48,046 nucleotides of DNA from Deltaproteobacteria bacterium (GCA_016874795.1 VGTG01000025.1:1-48046), one strand, 5' to 3'; counted from the first letter of the stretch, positions 23,277 to 31,703 are shown. The notes: generated by a model from the sequence alone, not told the origin. Numbers and translations are program-made.

Positions 23277-24473
23277 TCAGCTTGCCGGGTTTGGGGGGGA
23301 TCTGACAAGCCGGCCGGGAGCCGTCGGCGAGATCGCGACCTCGAGCAGGCGGCACTCGAGCGGGCCGTTGAAGAGGATGTGCCGGGCGCTCGGGCGGAGT
23401 CCCAGGGCTTTGGCGAGCCGCCCCGCCGGCGCGAGGACGAAGGCGTCCCAGCCGAGCATCCGCTGCCGGAGGACGTCGCCGAGCGTCTTGTAGAGTGCTG
23501 CCGCGGCCTCGATCGTGTCGACGCGCTCGCCGTAGGGCGGGTTCGTGACGAGAAGGCCGGCCCGCTCGTCCGGCGGGCGGAGGTCCTCGAGCGAAGCGCG
23601 TTCGAAGCGGACGGCCGAAGCGAGCCCGAGGGCCTTCGCGTTCTCGCGCGCCGCTGCGACGGCACGCGCGTCGATGTCGCTTCCGCGGATGACGAACGAT
23701 CGCCCGGCGGCCGCGCGCCGGCGCTCCTTCGCCTCGGCGACGAGCGACGACCACACGGCGTCGTCGCGTCCGAGCCAGCGCGTGAAGCCGAAGCGCGAGC
23801 GCGCGAGGCCGGGTGCGAGGTCGAGTGCGATCCCGGCCGCCTCGAGCACGATCGTGCCCGAGCCGCACATCGGATCGACGAACGGCTCGCCCGCGCGCGC
23901 GCGACGCGGCCAGTCCGCGAGGAGCAGCATGCGCGCGGCGAGGTTCTCCTTGAGCGGCGTCGCACCCGCGCGTCGACCCGGCGTGCGGAGGTGCAGCGCT
24001 TCGCCGGAGAGATCGAGGCTCACCGTCGCGACGTTGTTCCGCAGGTGGACGTTGATCACGACGTCGGGTTCGTCTCGCGCGACGTCCGGGCGCCGGCCGG
24101 CGCGCGCGCGGATCGAGTCGACGACGGCGTCCTTCGTCTTCAGCGCGCCGAAGCGCTCGTCGCGGATCGTGCGCGAGCTCCCGACGAAGTCGACGCGCAG
24201 CGTGCCGGAAGGCGAAACGTGGTCCGTCCACGGGATCGCGGCGACGCCGTCGTAGAGCGCTTCGGCGTTTCCGGCGTCGAAGCGTGCGAGACGGAGCAGC
24301 ACGCGGCTTCCGGTGCGGCTCCAGAGGCAGGCGCGAAGCCCGTCGCGCAGCGAGCCGAGGAAGCGGACCGCGCCGTGCTCGGGGACGACGCGCTGCAGCC
24401 CCATGCGGCGGAGCTCCTGCACGAGGATCTCCTCGCCGCCGCGGCCCGTCGTGACGGTGAACGTCTCGGCCAT
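23277..24473 (-). CDS. THUMP-domain class I methyltransferase (RlmL/RlmK-N-like)
   Basis: ATG 24473 gives 398 residues. It opens ETFTVTTGRGGEEILVQELR, the N-terminal ferredoxin-like/THUMP region (1-160). The SAM-binding Rossmann domain has FVDPMCGSGTIVLEAAGIAL near 195 and LLVTNPPYGERVD near 305, the catalytic NPPY of N2-guanine methyltransferases. Architecture and length match the 23S rRNA m2G2445 methyltransferase half of RlmL (YcbY), or the stand-alone Ypsc-type enzyme. It would act on rRNA in the cytoplasm. Its place in a catabolic-looking operon may be incidental. The GNAT gene precedes it by 5 nt. Confidence 0.88.
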   Translation of the reverse strand: MAETFTVTTGRGGEEILVQELRRMGLQRVVPEHGAVRFLGSLRDGLRACLWSRTGSRVLLRLARFDAGNAEALYDGVAAIPWTDHVSPSGTLRVDFVGSSRTIRDERFGALKTKDAVVDSIRARAGRRPDVARDEPDVVINVHLRNNVATVSLDLSGEALHLRTPGRRAGATPLKENLAARMLLLADWPRRARAGEPFVDPMCGSGTIVLEAAGIALDLAPGLARSRFGFTRWLGRDDAVWSSLVAEAKERRRAAAGRSFVIRGSDIDARAVAAARENAKALGLASAVRFERASLEDLRPPDERAGLLVTNPPYGERVDTIEAAAALYKTLGDVLRQRMLGWDAFVLAPAGRLAKALGLRPSARHILFNGPLECRLLEVAISPTAPGRLVRSPPNPAS

Positions 24474-24478
24474 CGAGC

Positions 24479-25024
24479 TCAGCGCTTCGCGCCGCCGGCG
24501 CGCTCGAAGGGTAGCCGAAGCCGCATCACGACGCGCTCCGCGGGATCGAGGCCGCGCGCCGCTTCGTCCGCGACGACCGCTACGAGCTCCGGTCGAAGCG
24601 ATTCGGGACGCAGCTCCTCGAAGCCGAGACGCGCATAGAACGGCATGTTCCACGGGATCGCTCGGAATGTCGTCAGCGTGAGCTCCTCGTGTCTCGCCCG
24701 CGAAGCCCAGTCGGCGACCGCGTGCACGAGCGCCGCGCCGATCCCGCGTCGTCCGTGCTCGGGATGGACGTCGATCTCCTCGAGATGCGGCAGGTCGGGC
24801 GCGAGCAACTCCACGACGGCGAAGCCGACGGGCGCGTCCCCGCACAGCGCGACCCAGAGATGGCCCGCGGCCTGCGCCTCGCGGAGGTCGGTCTCGTCCG
24901 TCGTGTCGTTCAGGAGCGAGAGGGCGACCCGGCCGCGGAAGAGCTCGCCTGCGGCGCGCTCGATCTCCGGGAGGAGAGCGACGTGCTCCGGGCGTGCGAG
25001 CGCGATCGTGTAGCGCGGGTCCAT
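24479..25024 (-). CDS. GNAT-family N-acetyltransferase
   Basis: A 181-residue protein, ATG 25024. It begins YTIALARPEHVALLPEIERA. The acetyl-CoA pyrophosphate loop is EEIDVHPEHGRRGIGAALVH (motif A, R-R-G-I-G-A), followed by ELTLTTFRAIPWNMPFYARL, in which the NxPFYxxLGF segment is motif B. It transfers acetyl from acetyl-CoA to an unknown amine or amino acid. It is 27 nt downstream of the SDR gene and 5 nt ahead of the methyltransferase, so all are in one operon. Confidence 0.88.
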   Translation of the reverse strand: MDPRYTIALARPEHVALLPEIERAAGELFRGRVALSLLNDTTDETDLREAQAAGHLWVALCGDAPVGFAVVELLAPDLPHLEEIDVHPEHGRRGIGAALVHAVADWASRARHEELTLTTFRAIPWNMPFYARLGFEELRPESLRPELVAVVADEAARGLDPAERVVMRLRLPFERAGGAKR

Positions 25025-25051
25025 CTCTCTTCTTGTCTCGGCGCGGGCCGC

Positions 25052-25840
25052 TCAGCGCATCTCGTAGCCGCACGACACGTTGATCGCCTGCCCGGTGATC
25101 GCCGAGGCCGCGTCGGATGCGAGATAGAGCGACAGGTCGACGACCTCGCGCGCTTCGACGGCGCGCTTCATCGGGATGTCCGCGACGAGCGCGCGGCGGA
25201 CGTCCGCCTCCGCCTTGCCGCTCTGCACGGCCATGCGGCGCACCCACGCGTCGACGAGCTCGCCGCCGACGAGACCGATCACGAGCGCGTTCACGCGAAC
25301 GTCGTGCTGGCTCACCTCGAGCGCGAGCGTCTGCGCGAGCGTCACGAGCCCGATCTTCGCGGCGGCGTAGTGCGCCTTCTTCGCGCGCACGCGCTTCGCC
25401 GCCGCGGAGGAGAAGAGCTGGACGTTGCCGCGACGCGCCGGGATCATCGCCTGGCGGAGCGCCTCGCGCGTCAAGAGCATCGGTCCGGTCAGGTTGATCG
25501 CGATCGTCCGGTCCCAGTTCTCGCGGCTCATCTCCGCGACGGGCTGATCCGTGCCGGGGACGCCCGCGTTGTTCAGGAGGACGTCGAGGCGTCCGAAGCG
25601 CTCGAGAGCCGCGGCGACGAGGCGGCGTCCGTCCTCCTCCTCGCTCACGTCCGCGGGGTGGACGAGCGCTTCGCCGCCGAGGGAGCGGACCGCAGCGGCG
25701 GTCTCCTCGAGCGGCTCCGGTCGCCGGCCCGCGAGAACGACGCGGGCGCCCTCGCGCGCGTAGCCCTGCGCGAGCTCCCGCCCGATGCCGGTGCCCGCGC
25801 CGGTGATGATCGCGACCTGCCCCGCGAAGCGCTCGCTCAT
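25052..25840 (-). CDS. Short-chain dehydrogenase/reductase
   Basis: ATG 25840 overlaps the P450 stop (ATGA), showing co-translation. The protein has 262 residues: VAIITGAGTGIGRELAQGY (cofactor loop), VLAGRRPEPLEET (Arg pair favouring NADP), NNAGVPGTDQP, FSSAAAKR (catalytic Ser), HYAAAKIGLVTL (YxxxK) and ITGQAINVSCGYEM at the end. It is classical SDR with complete catalytic residues. Encoded directly with a P450, it may oxidise the alcohol made by hydroxylation, or reduce a ketone on the same substrate. Confidence 0.92.
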   Translation of the reverse strand: MSERFAGQVAIITGAGTGIGRELAQGYAREGARVVLAGRRPEPLEETAAAVRSLGGEALVHPADVSEEEDGRRLVAAALERFGRLDVLLNNAGVPGTDQPVAEMSRENWDRTIAINLTGPMLLTREALRQAMIPARRGNVQLFSSAAAKRVRAKKAHYAAAKIGLVTLAQTLALEVSQHDVRVNALVIGLVGGELVDAWVRRMAVQSGKAEADVRRALVADIPMKRAVEAREVVDLSLYLASDAASAITGQAINVSCGYEMR

Positions 25841-27201
25841 CCGCGCCTTCTATAGGTCACGGGGCACGGACGCTCCGCGCGCGCGACACCGCCGAGCTGG
25901 CGGCGACGCGGTTCCGCGGAGTCGAACCCGAGCGTGAAGTCGTAGCGCTCGAGGAGCCGGCGGACGGCGATCCGGATCGCCGAGATCGCGAAGCGCTGCG
26001 CCGGGCAGGAGTGGCGCCCGTGGCCGAAGGTGCTGACGAGCTCGCGAGCGGGGACGGGGACCGAGCCCGCGAGACGACGCCCGTCGTAGTGCTCCGGATC
26101 GAAGCGCTCGAGACCGGGCGCGGACGAGTCGTTCGTCACCGAGAGCATCGTCGCGATCAGGACGCCGGGCGGGACGCGATAGGTGCGCTTGCCGTCGTCG
26201 ACCTCGACCGGGCGGAGGACTTGACGGAGCGTGATCGAGCGCTGCGCGAGCCGGATCGACTCGTTCGCGCAGCGCTCGAGGAGGACGTCGTCGCCGCCGC
26301 GGACCGCGGCGAGGATCTCCGGGCGCTTCAGCACGTTGACGAACGTCCACGCGAGGCCCGCGTAGAGGTTCGACTGCGCTCCCATGTGGAGGAGAATCAC
26401 GTCGCGCGCGACCTGGACCTCGCGCTCGCCGGGCGGCAGGTCCGCGAACGAGTCCCTGATCTGGTCGAGGAAGTCGGGAGGGCGGCCGCTCTCGGCAGCG
26501 GCAGCGGCATCGCGCCCGCCGTCGCGCTCGCGCTCGCGGCCGCGCGCCGCGAGGATCTCTCCGATCACCGACTCGATGCCGTGCAGGGCGCGGCGCTCGC
26601 GCACCTGTCGCGTCGCGCGCGCGAGCAGCGTCTCGAGCGGGCGCACGAACGCCTCGGAGCTGTCGAGCCGGTCGAACAACGGGATCAGCCGGTCGAGGTA
26701 GCGCGACGAGGCCGCTTCGGTCCCCGCCCAGGCCCCGAGACCGAGGCGGTGCCCGAGCCGCCGCATCTCGCGGAAGACCTCGAAGGCGCCGCTCGCGCCG
26801 AGCTGCTCGATCTCGAGGCGAACCGACTCCTCGAGGACGCCGAGGTAGCGCTCGACCTCCTGGTTCCCGAAGAGGTCGTGCGGCCGGTTCCTCCGTCCCT
26901 GGAAGACCTCGAGCGGGACCTTGGCGCGGAGCAGGTTGAAGGTCGCGAGCCCGAAGCTCGCCTCGTCCTCCGGCAGCGCATAGAGCCTGCGGACGCCCTC
27001 GGGCGAGAAGACGCAGAAGAGCCGCCAGCCGAACGCGTCGACGAGATAGGTGTCGCCGAGCTCCTGCCGCGTCCGCCGGAAGAACTCCGTCGGGTTTCGG
27101 AGGAGGCCGAGGCCCGCGCCGATCCACGGCAGGCCGCCCTTCGCCGTCGGCGGCATCGGCTCGACGGCGAGTCTCGAAGCACTCGGGCGCGAATCGGCCA
27201 T
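25837..27201 (-). CDS. Cytochrome P450 with a non-canonical I-helix
   Basis: The start chosen is ATG 27201 (MADSRPS, 454 residues); a TTG at 27237 would add 12. NESIRLAQR holds the ExxR pair, ERFDPEHYDGRR is the PERF-like loop, and FGHGRHSCPAQRFA carries the haem-ligand Cys at about 399. The I-helix at about 270-285 reads LLHMGAQSNLYAGLAW instead of AGxDTT, so the usual acid-alcohol pair for dioxygen activation is missing. That pattern recalls CYP7/CYP8-type or other rearranging or atypical P450s. No redox partner is adjacent. First gene of the operon leading to SDR, GNAT, methyltransferase and esterase. Confidence 0.92.
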   Translation of the reverse strand: MADSRPSASRLAVEPMPPTAKGGLPWIGAGLGLLRNPTEFFRRTRQELGDTYLVDAFGWRLFCVFSPEGVRRLYALPEDEASFGLATFNLLRAKVPLEVFQGRRNRPHDLFGNQEVERYLGVLEESVRLEIEQLGASGAFEVFREMRRLGHRLGLGAWAGTEAASSRYLDRLIPLFDRLDSSEAFVRPLETLLARATRQVRERRALHGIESVIGEILAARGRERERDGGRDAAAAAESGRPPDFLDQIRDSFADLPPGEREVQVARDVILLHMGAQSNLYAGLAWTFVNVLKRPEILAAVRGGDDVLLERCANESIRLAQRSITLRQVLRPVEVDDGKRTYRVPPGVLIATMLSVTNDSSAPGLERFDPEHYDGRRLAGSVPVPARELVSTFGHGRHSCPAQRFAISAIRIAVRRLLERYDFTLGFDSAEPRRRQLGGVARAERPCPVTYRRRG

Positions 27202-27450
27202 CGCGGAGCGATAGGCCGAGGGGTGCTGCACCGTCAATGCGAGCGTGGAGGCGGTGGTGGAGTGGAGGGACGGACGAGCAGCGTCACTCGCGGCCGTGAA
27301 AGGTCACGCCGCGTCAACCGCTCGTCACCGGAGGCGGGGCCTCGGCCCGCGCGGAGCACGCGTTTTCGCGGCGTCGCGCCTGGCCGCTGAATTGCGAACG
27401 AGCCTCGCGCGGTGTCCCTCGACGACGGGAGTGGGGAGAGAGGTTTCGAG

Positions 27451-27621
27451 ATGACGGTGTCCGATACGACGAGCCAGGCCTTGGTATCGCTGCCGTCGGC
27501 GGGTGGGCCGGCCACGATGGCGTCGATGCCCCTCGACACCCTGTCGTTCGCCGGGCTCCTGCTCGCTCTCGTCGCGGGCGGCCTGCTGCTGATGCTGAAC
27601 CGGAGCTCGCGGACGGCCTGA
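27451..27621 (+). CDS. Small protein with one C-terminal membrane helix
   Basis: ATG 27451 follows a GGGGAGAGAGG site and encodes 56 residues. The first half is polar (TVSDTTSQALVSLPSAGGPA); residues 32-50 (LSFAGLLLALVAGGLLLML) form a single helix, and the end is NRSSRTA with Arg anchors. It resembles C-tail-anchored or sorting-signal proteins but lacks a PEP-CTERM or LPXTG motif. Unknown function. Transcribed divergently from the P450 operon. Confidence 0.55.
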   Translation: MTVSDTTSQALVSLPSAGGPATMASMPLDTLSFAGLLLALVAGGLLLMLNRSSRTA

Positions 27622-27648
27622 AGCGCCGGCCGCGACCCCGTCCGAGCC

Positions 27649-27909
27649 TCAGTCGTCGTCGACCATCGGGCCGGCTCCGGTCACGGAGTTGCCCTCGATG
27701 GCGTCGTCATCGTTCTGGTCACAGCGCTCGCCGCCGTCGTTCTGCCACTCGCCGTTGACGCAGTTCTGCAGAAGGCCCGCCTGGCAAACCTCCGAGCCCT
27801 CCGGAAACGTCTGCCCTTCGTAGAGGCACGCCTGCCCCTGAGCCCAGGCCGTCCCCGCCGCGAGCCCCATCGCCAACGCCCCCCCGACCACGAATGCACC
27901 TCGTCTCAT
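27649..27909 (-). CDS. Small secreted Cys-rich protein (DUF1496-like pattern)
   Basis: ATG 27909 encodes 86 residues. Residues 1-24 (MRRGAFVVGGALAMGLAAG...WAQ) are a clear signal peptide. The mature part has ACLYEGQTFPEGSEVCQAG, LLQNCVNGEWQND and GERCDQ, a four-to-five-Cys pattern like the CxYxGxxYxxGxxxC...C...W motif of DUF1496-type small exported proteins. The acidic tail ends PMVDDD. It lies 73 nt downstream of the EEP lipoprotein gene and may be in the same transcript. Confidence 0.65.
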   Translation of the reverse strand: MRRGAFVVGGALAMGLAAGTAWAQGQACLYEGQTFPEGSEVCQAGLLQNCVNGEWQNDGGERCDQNDDDAIEGNSVTGAGPMVDDD

Positions 27910-27982
27910 CTCGACCACCCTTTCTCCCCCGAGGGACCGTCGAGGGTATCGGCGCCGCCGAGCCGAGGGGAGCAGCCCCGTC

Positions 27983-28996
27983 TCAGTCGCACTGTATGGC
28001 GACCTGGGTGCCAATGTGGTCCGAGGGCCAGCAGATCGCTTCGGGAAGCGGACCGCATGGCTCCGCGAACGGGTTCGGCACCTCGGCGAAGAGCTGCGTC
28101 CCCGGCCCGATCCCGTCCGCCGGCAGGAGCTCCGGCTCGCAGTCGGCGCCGTCCTCGGGCGGGATCAGGAACGCGAAATCGATGCGCGACGTCTCGTTCA
28201 ACGCCGGCGACTCGAGCTCGTCGAGGCCCTCGTCCTCGCGTCCCGAGGTGCAGCCGATGCCCGTCGCCGGATTGCACTCGGGGTTCCCGGCCGCGAGGTA
28301 GGTGTCGATCCAGCCCCGTCCCGCGAACTGCTCGTAGACGAACGAGCCCGGCGGCGCGTTGAAGTCGCCCGTCGCGAACGCGAGCCCCGGCACGTCGTGC
28401 TTCGCCTCGATGAACTCCGCCATCTGCACCGCCTGGCAGTCGCGGATCGTCTGCGCGCCCGCGGCGACGCACTCCGCCGGGCAGACGGGACCGCACGGCG
28501 TCGAGCCGCCGTCGACGCCCGCTGCGAGGTGCGTCGAGAAGACGTCGAGCGTGCCGGTCGGATGGTCGATCCGCGTGAAGAGGACGCGTCGGAAGCCGCC
28601 GAGGAGATCCCGCTGCTCGATCTCGGTCACGGGGTAGCGCGACAGCACCATCTCGTCGTCGACGTTCGTCAGCCGCTCGCCGAGCACGACCTGGTACGTG
28701 AACGGGCACGTTCCGGGCAGCTTCACCTCGATCTCCGCGACCGTCGGCGGCCAGATCTCCTGCAGCGCGACGACGTCCGGACAGCCGCTCCCCTCGATGA
28801 ACTCGAGCAGGAGGTCGACGCGGTCGGAGAGCCGGCAGCGATCGGTCTCCGGCGGGCAGAAGAGGCCGTGCACGAAGTTCAGGTCGGCGAGGCTCACGTC
28901 GACGTCGTCGTTGCCGCCGGTGCTGCTGCAAGCGGCGACGGCGAGAGCGGCCGTTGCCGCGGCCGCGGTTGCGGCGAGGATTCCGAAGTATCGCAT
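27983..28996 (-). CDS. Endonuclease/exonuclease/phosphatase-family lipoprotein
   Basis: A 337-residue protein, ATG 28996. Residues 1-23 end in AVAAC, a lipobox, so it is probably anchored outside the cytoplasm. The EEP (DNase I-like) fold shows DLNFVHGLFCPPE (N-terminal strand), DVVALQEIWPP (metal Glu), VFSTHLAAG, ATGDFNAPPGS (catalytic GDFN), RIDFAFL and WPSDHIGTQV (catalytic SDH). The acid-base set is complete. Members act as phosphodiesterases, nucleases or sphingomyelinases; extracellular location and inserted Cys pairs (GGSTPCGPVCPAEC) favour a secreted phosphodiesterase. It starts 2 nt after the HAD-PlsC stop, so the two are co-transcribed. Confidence 0.88.
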   Translation of the reverse strand: MRYFGILAATAAAATAALAVAACSSTGGNDDVDVSLADLNFVHGLFCPPETDRCRLSDRVDLLLEFIEGSGCPDVVALQEIWPPTVAEIEVKLPGTCPFTYQVVLGERLTNVDDEMVLSRYPVTEIEQRDLLGGFRRVLFTRIDHPTGTLDVFSTHLAAGVDGGSTPCGPVCPAECVAAGAQTIRDCQAVQMAEFIEAKHDVPGLAFATGDFNAPPGSFVYEQFAGRGWIDTYLAAGNPECNPATGIGCTSGREDEGLDELESPALNETSRIDFAFLIPPEDGADCEPELLPADGIGPGTQLFAEVPNPFAEPCGPLPEAICWPSDHIGTQVAIQCD

Positions 28997-28998
28997 GG

Positions 28999-30441
28999 TC
29001 ACACCCTCCCGGTCGGCGGGTTGCCGAGGATCTCGACGTAGCGGTCGTGGATCTCGTCGACGCGCTCGTCGAGCGTCTGGCGCGTCCAGTCCGACGTGTC
29101 GATCGGCGGCAGCACCTCGACGTCGATCGTCGTCGGACGGACGAATACCCAGTGCTTCGGCAGCGCGTCGAGCGTGTTCCGGATCACGATCGGCACGATC
29201 GGCACGCCGGCCTGCATCGCCATGAAGAACGCTCCCTTCTTGAAGCGCGTCGGATGGGGCGTCGTCGTGCGGGTGCCCTCGGGCGCGATCGCGAGCGAGA
29301 TCCCCTTGCGGAGAGCGTCGATCGCGGGGCCGAGCGCCTCGATCGCCTTCTCGTGATTGAAGCGGTCGACGAAGACCGTTCCTGCCAGCGACATGATCGG
29401 CCCGAAGATGGGGTTCGCCTGCAGCTCCTTCTTGCCGATGCCGACGAAGTCGCGGCGCAGGAGCTTGCAGATGAGGAGCATGTCCAGCCCGCTCTGGTGG
29501 TTGAAGATGAAGACCGCGGGCCGGTGCGACCAGAGGTGCTGCTCGCCCGTGACGCGCACCTCGATGCCGGCGAGCGCGGTCGCGAGCTCGCCCCACGTCG
29601 AAGCGGCGAGGTTCACCGCGCGCTGCCAGTCGCCCGTCAAGTATGCGGCGGGGAGACCGATCAGGAGCGACGGTGCGAGGCTTCCGATCGCGAGCCCGGT
29701 CCGCACCACCTCCGAGAGCGTCGGGCGACTGCGATGCGTGAAGCGGAACGCGGGCCAGCCGCGCCGCGCCGCGATCTTCGCGAGGTTCCCGTTCGGGTTC
29801 GTCGGGCGCGGATTTCCGACGGCGTCGAGGAGAGGGAGGTCCTCGTCCGAGTCGGTGTAGAAGTAGCTCTGCTCGAAGTCGATCGGCATCCCCCGCGCGA
29901 GCAGAGAGCGCGCGGCGATCGCCTTGCCCTCGCCGTAGCAGGTCGGATGGATCACCTCGCCGGTGACGATGCCGCCTCTGATCTCGAGCTCGGAAGCGAG
30001 CACGTGCTCGATGCCGAGCTCGCGCGCGACCGGCTCGACCTGATAGCGCGTTGCGGAGGAGACGACCGCGATCGTGTGACCGCGCCAGCGGTGCGCCTCG
30101 ACGATCGCGCGCGCTTCGGGATGGATGCGCGAGGCGATCGAGTCGCGGAAGATCCGCTCGCCGGTCTCGCGCAGCTCGTTCTCGCTCGTGCCGCGTAGCG
30201 AACGCGCGGAGCCGAGGAGGAACGCGGAGAAGCCGATCGTGCCGAGCTGGAAGCTCGCCGCCGCCATCAGAAGCTCGAACAGCTCGGCGGGACCGTACTG
30301 CCCGCGTCGCGCGCCGTCGCGCACGAACTCGACGGCGGAGAAGCCCGCGATCAGCGTGCGGTCGAGGTCGAAGAACGCTGCGACCTCCGGCCCTTCCGGG
30401 CTCTCTTCGATCTCCCGTGTGAGCTCGGGATAAGCCGACAT
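28999..30441 (-). CDS. HAD-IB phosphatase / PlsC acyltransferase fusion
   Basis: ATG 30441 gives 480 residues with two enzymes. The N-terminal half is a HAD subfamily IB phosphatase: FFDLDRTL (Asp25, Asp27), VVSSATRYQVEP and YTDSDEDLPLL. The C-terminal half (about 290-460) is 1-acylglycerol-3-phosphate acyltransferase: IFNHQSGLD (NHx4D, His315/Asp320), then IAPEGTRTTTPHP (EGTR) and VPIVPIVIRN. Such SerB-PlsC fusions occur in actinobacteria and deltaproteobacteria and are thought to join acyl transfer and dephosphorylation in phospholipid or glycerolipid synthesis. A hydrophobic stretch near 265-285 could anchor it at the inner membrane. Confidence 0.92.
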   Translation of the reverse strand: MSAYPELTREIEESPEGPEVAAFFDLDRTLIAGFSAVEFVRDGARRGQYGPAELFELLMAAASFQLGTIGFSAFLLGSARSLRGTSENELRETGERIFRDSIASRIHPEARAIVEAHRWRGHTIAVVSSATRYQVEPVARELGIEHVLASELEIRGGIVTGEVIHPTCYGEGKAIAARSLLARGMPIDFEQSYFYTDSDEDLPLLDAVGNPRPTNPNGNLAKIAARRGWPAFRFTHRSRPTLSEVVRTGLAIGSLAPSLLIGLPAAYLTGDWQRAVNLAASTWGELATALAGIEVRVTGEQHLWSHRPAVFIFNHQSGLDMLLICKLLRRDFVGIGKKELQANPIFGPIMSLAGTVFVDRFNHEKAIEALGPAIDALRKGISLAIAPEGTRTTTPHPTRFKKGAFFMAMQAGVPIVPIVIRNTLDALPKHWVFVRPTTIDVEVLPPIDTSDWTRQTLDERVDEIHDRYVEILGNPPTGRV

Positions 30442-30523
30442 GACGCCCCCTCGAACGCGGCGAGTCGAGACTATCCCCGGCTTCGCGACCAGGTAAAGCC
30501 CGCGCGTCCCGGAACCTGCCGGG

Positions 30524-31087
30524 TCAGCCTCGTCGGTGCTCCTCGTCGCTGCGGAGGCGAGCGAGCCGGTCGGCGATCTGCCAGAAGGCGGCCCAGCGTT
30601 CGACGTAGGACCAGTCGAAGGGCCGGGCCGCGCGCTCCTGGGTACGCAGGATCGCCCGCACGTCTTCCCGATCACGCGGTCGGTCGGCCAGGAGTTTGTA
30701 GACGACGAGGTCCTCCGGGGAGGCCACGGGCACCTCCACGCGCCCGACGGCGATGAGCACCGCTCGTTCGAGGACGGAGTGCTCGAAGGGCGTCTTCGCG
30801 ACCAACACGTCGAGCTGTCGCGGGCGGCCGGCGGCGGAACGGAAGATCAGGATGTCGGGCAGGGAGTCGATCGGATCGGTTCGATGAGCACGCGCCTCCC
30901 GGTAGCCTACGGAGCCCAACGCCTCGCTGATGGCTCGCAACGTGTCCGCGTCGGCAGCAACGGTGATGTCGATGTCCGTGGTCGCGCGCGGGGGCGCCCA
31001 CGCGTTTCGCGCGACGGCACCGATGATCGCGTAGGAGCGGCTCGGGGCGGCGCAGACAACCGTGGCCAGTAGCTCTTCGAGGGTCAC
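30524..31087 (-). CDS. Minimal nucleotidyltransferase-fold protein, possible toxin
   Basis: GTG 31087 (187 residues) overlaps the stop of the upstream small gene as GTGA. Residues 14-40 read SYAIIGAVARNAWAPPRATTDIDITVAAD, a match to the G-x-x-A...R-x-T-x-D-I-D core of MNT/AbiEii-type nucleotidyltransferases with two metal-binding Asp. Later elements are RQLDVLVAKTPFEHSVL and VASPEDLVVYKLLADRPRDR, typical of the same family. The tight two-gene arrangement suggests a toxin-antitoxin or regulated transferase pair. The target (tRNA, protein or antibiotic) is unknown. Confidence 0.8.
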   Translation of the reverse strand: MTLEELLATVVCAAPSRSYAIIGAVARNAWAPPRATTDIDITVAADADTLRAISEALGSVGYREARAHRTDPIDSLPDILIFRSAAGRPRQLDVLVAKTPFEHSVLERAVLIAVGRVEVPVASPEDLVVYKLLADRPRDREDVRAILRTQERAARPFDWSYVERWAAFWQIADRLARLRSDEEHRRG

Positions 31088-31341
31088 CCCCCGGCTCCGA
31101 TGCCGAGGTTCAGGGCGATCCGACGTCGCGCCAGCTCCGCTTGGCCGTCGGCGTCGGCGTCGATCTCGGCGAGCAGCGACGGGGTCCATGGCATCTCGGC
31201 ACCGAGCTCGATGCCGAGGATCATTCGCTCCCCGGGTGACGAGGTCGCGGCGCGTACGAAGCGCTCCTCTTCGGCTTCCGTCTCGGCGGCAGCGATCGCA
31301 GCGAAGTGGTCGCGGTCACGCGGTGTCGCGACGTTGCTCAT
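31084..31341 (-). CDS. Small helical partner of the nucleotidyltransferase
   Basis: An 85-residue acidic, helical protein, ATG 31341: DRDHFAAIAAAETEAEEERF, then PGERMILGIELGAEMPW and QAELARRRIALNLGIGAGG. Its TGA overlaps the GTG start of the transferase gene, which forces coupled translation. Size, charge and position suit an antitoxin or chaperone-like partner. I do not recognise a named domain. Confidence 0.65.
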   Translation of the reverse strand: MSNVATPRDRDHFAAIAAAETEAEEERFVRAATSSPGERMILGIELGAEMPWTPSLLAEIDADADGQAELARRRIALNLGIGAGG

Positions 31342-31436
31342 GTCGGCCAGGCCCGTTCTACCACGCTGCGCGAGGCCTCAGAAGCAGTGGAGCTCCGTCG
31401 CCGGATCGAACGAGCGGCGAACCAGCAGGAGGGGCG

Positions 31437-31690
31437 TCACCAGGGCTCGACCCACGGACGTAGGTCGAGCTCGAAGGTCCACGCCCTGCGCGGCTGGCGA
31501 TGGAGAGCGAAGTAGGCTTCGGCGATGTCGTCGGGCGCGGCGAGGCATCCCTGGTGGACGCGGCGGGGACGTCGCCGTGCCGGCCGGTCCGGGTCTGCCC
31601 AGACGCCCGAGCCGCCGAATCCGAAGTGGCCGAAGGCGCGATTGGGGAACGCCGCGGCTGGTGAATACACCGTGAAAGCCGAGCCGCCAG
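31437..31690 (-). pseudogene. In-frame chimera: beta-lactamase C-terminus joined to SDR C-terminus
   Basis: Reading the minus strand from 31690, the frame encodes FTVYSPAAAFPNRAFGHFGF, then GGSGVWADPDR, the C-terminal HxGxGG-type strand of class C beta-lactamase-like serine hydrolases. After a short Arg-rich join it becomes APDDIAEAYFALHRQPRRAW and FELDLRPWVEPW-stop, a standard SDR C-terminus. Both halves share one frame across the join. No active site of either family is present. Deletion between two neighbouring same-strand genes would explain it. Confidence 0.7.
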
Positions 31691-31703
31691 CGCGCGCACC
31701 GCT

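Noticed and set aside
27245-27454. A plus-strand ORF in the P450/small-protein intergenic region
   Set aside because: It shows no homology or ribosome-binding site and the composition is that of a promoter gap.
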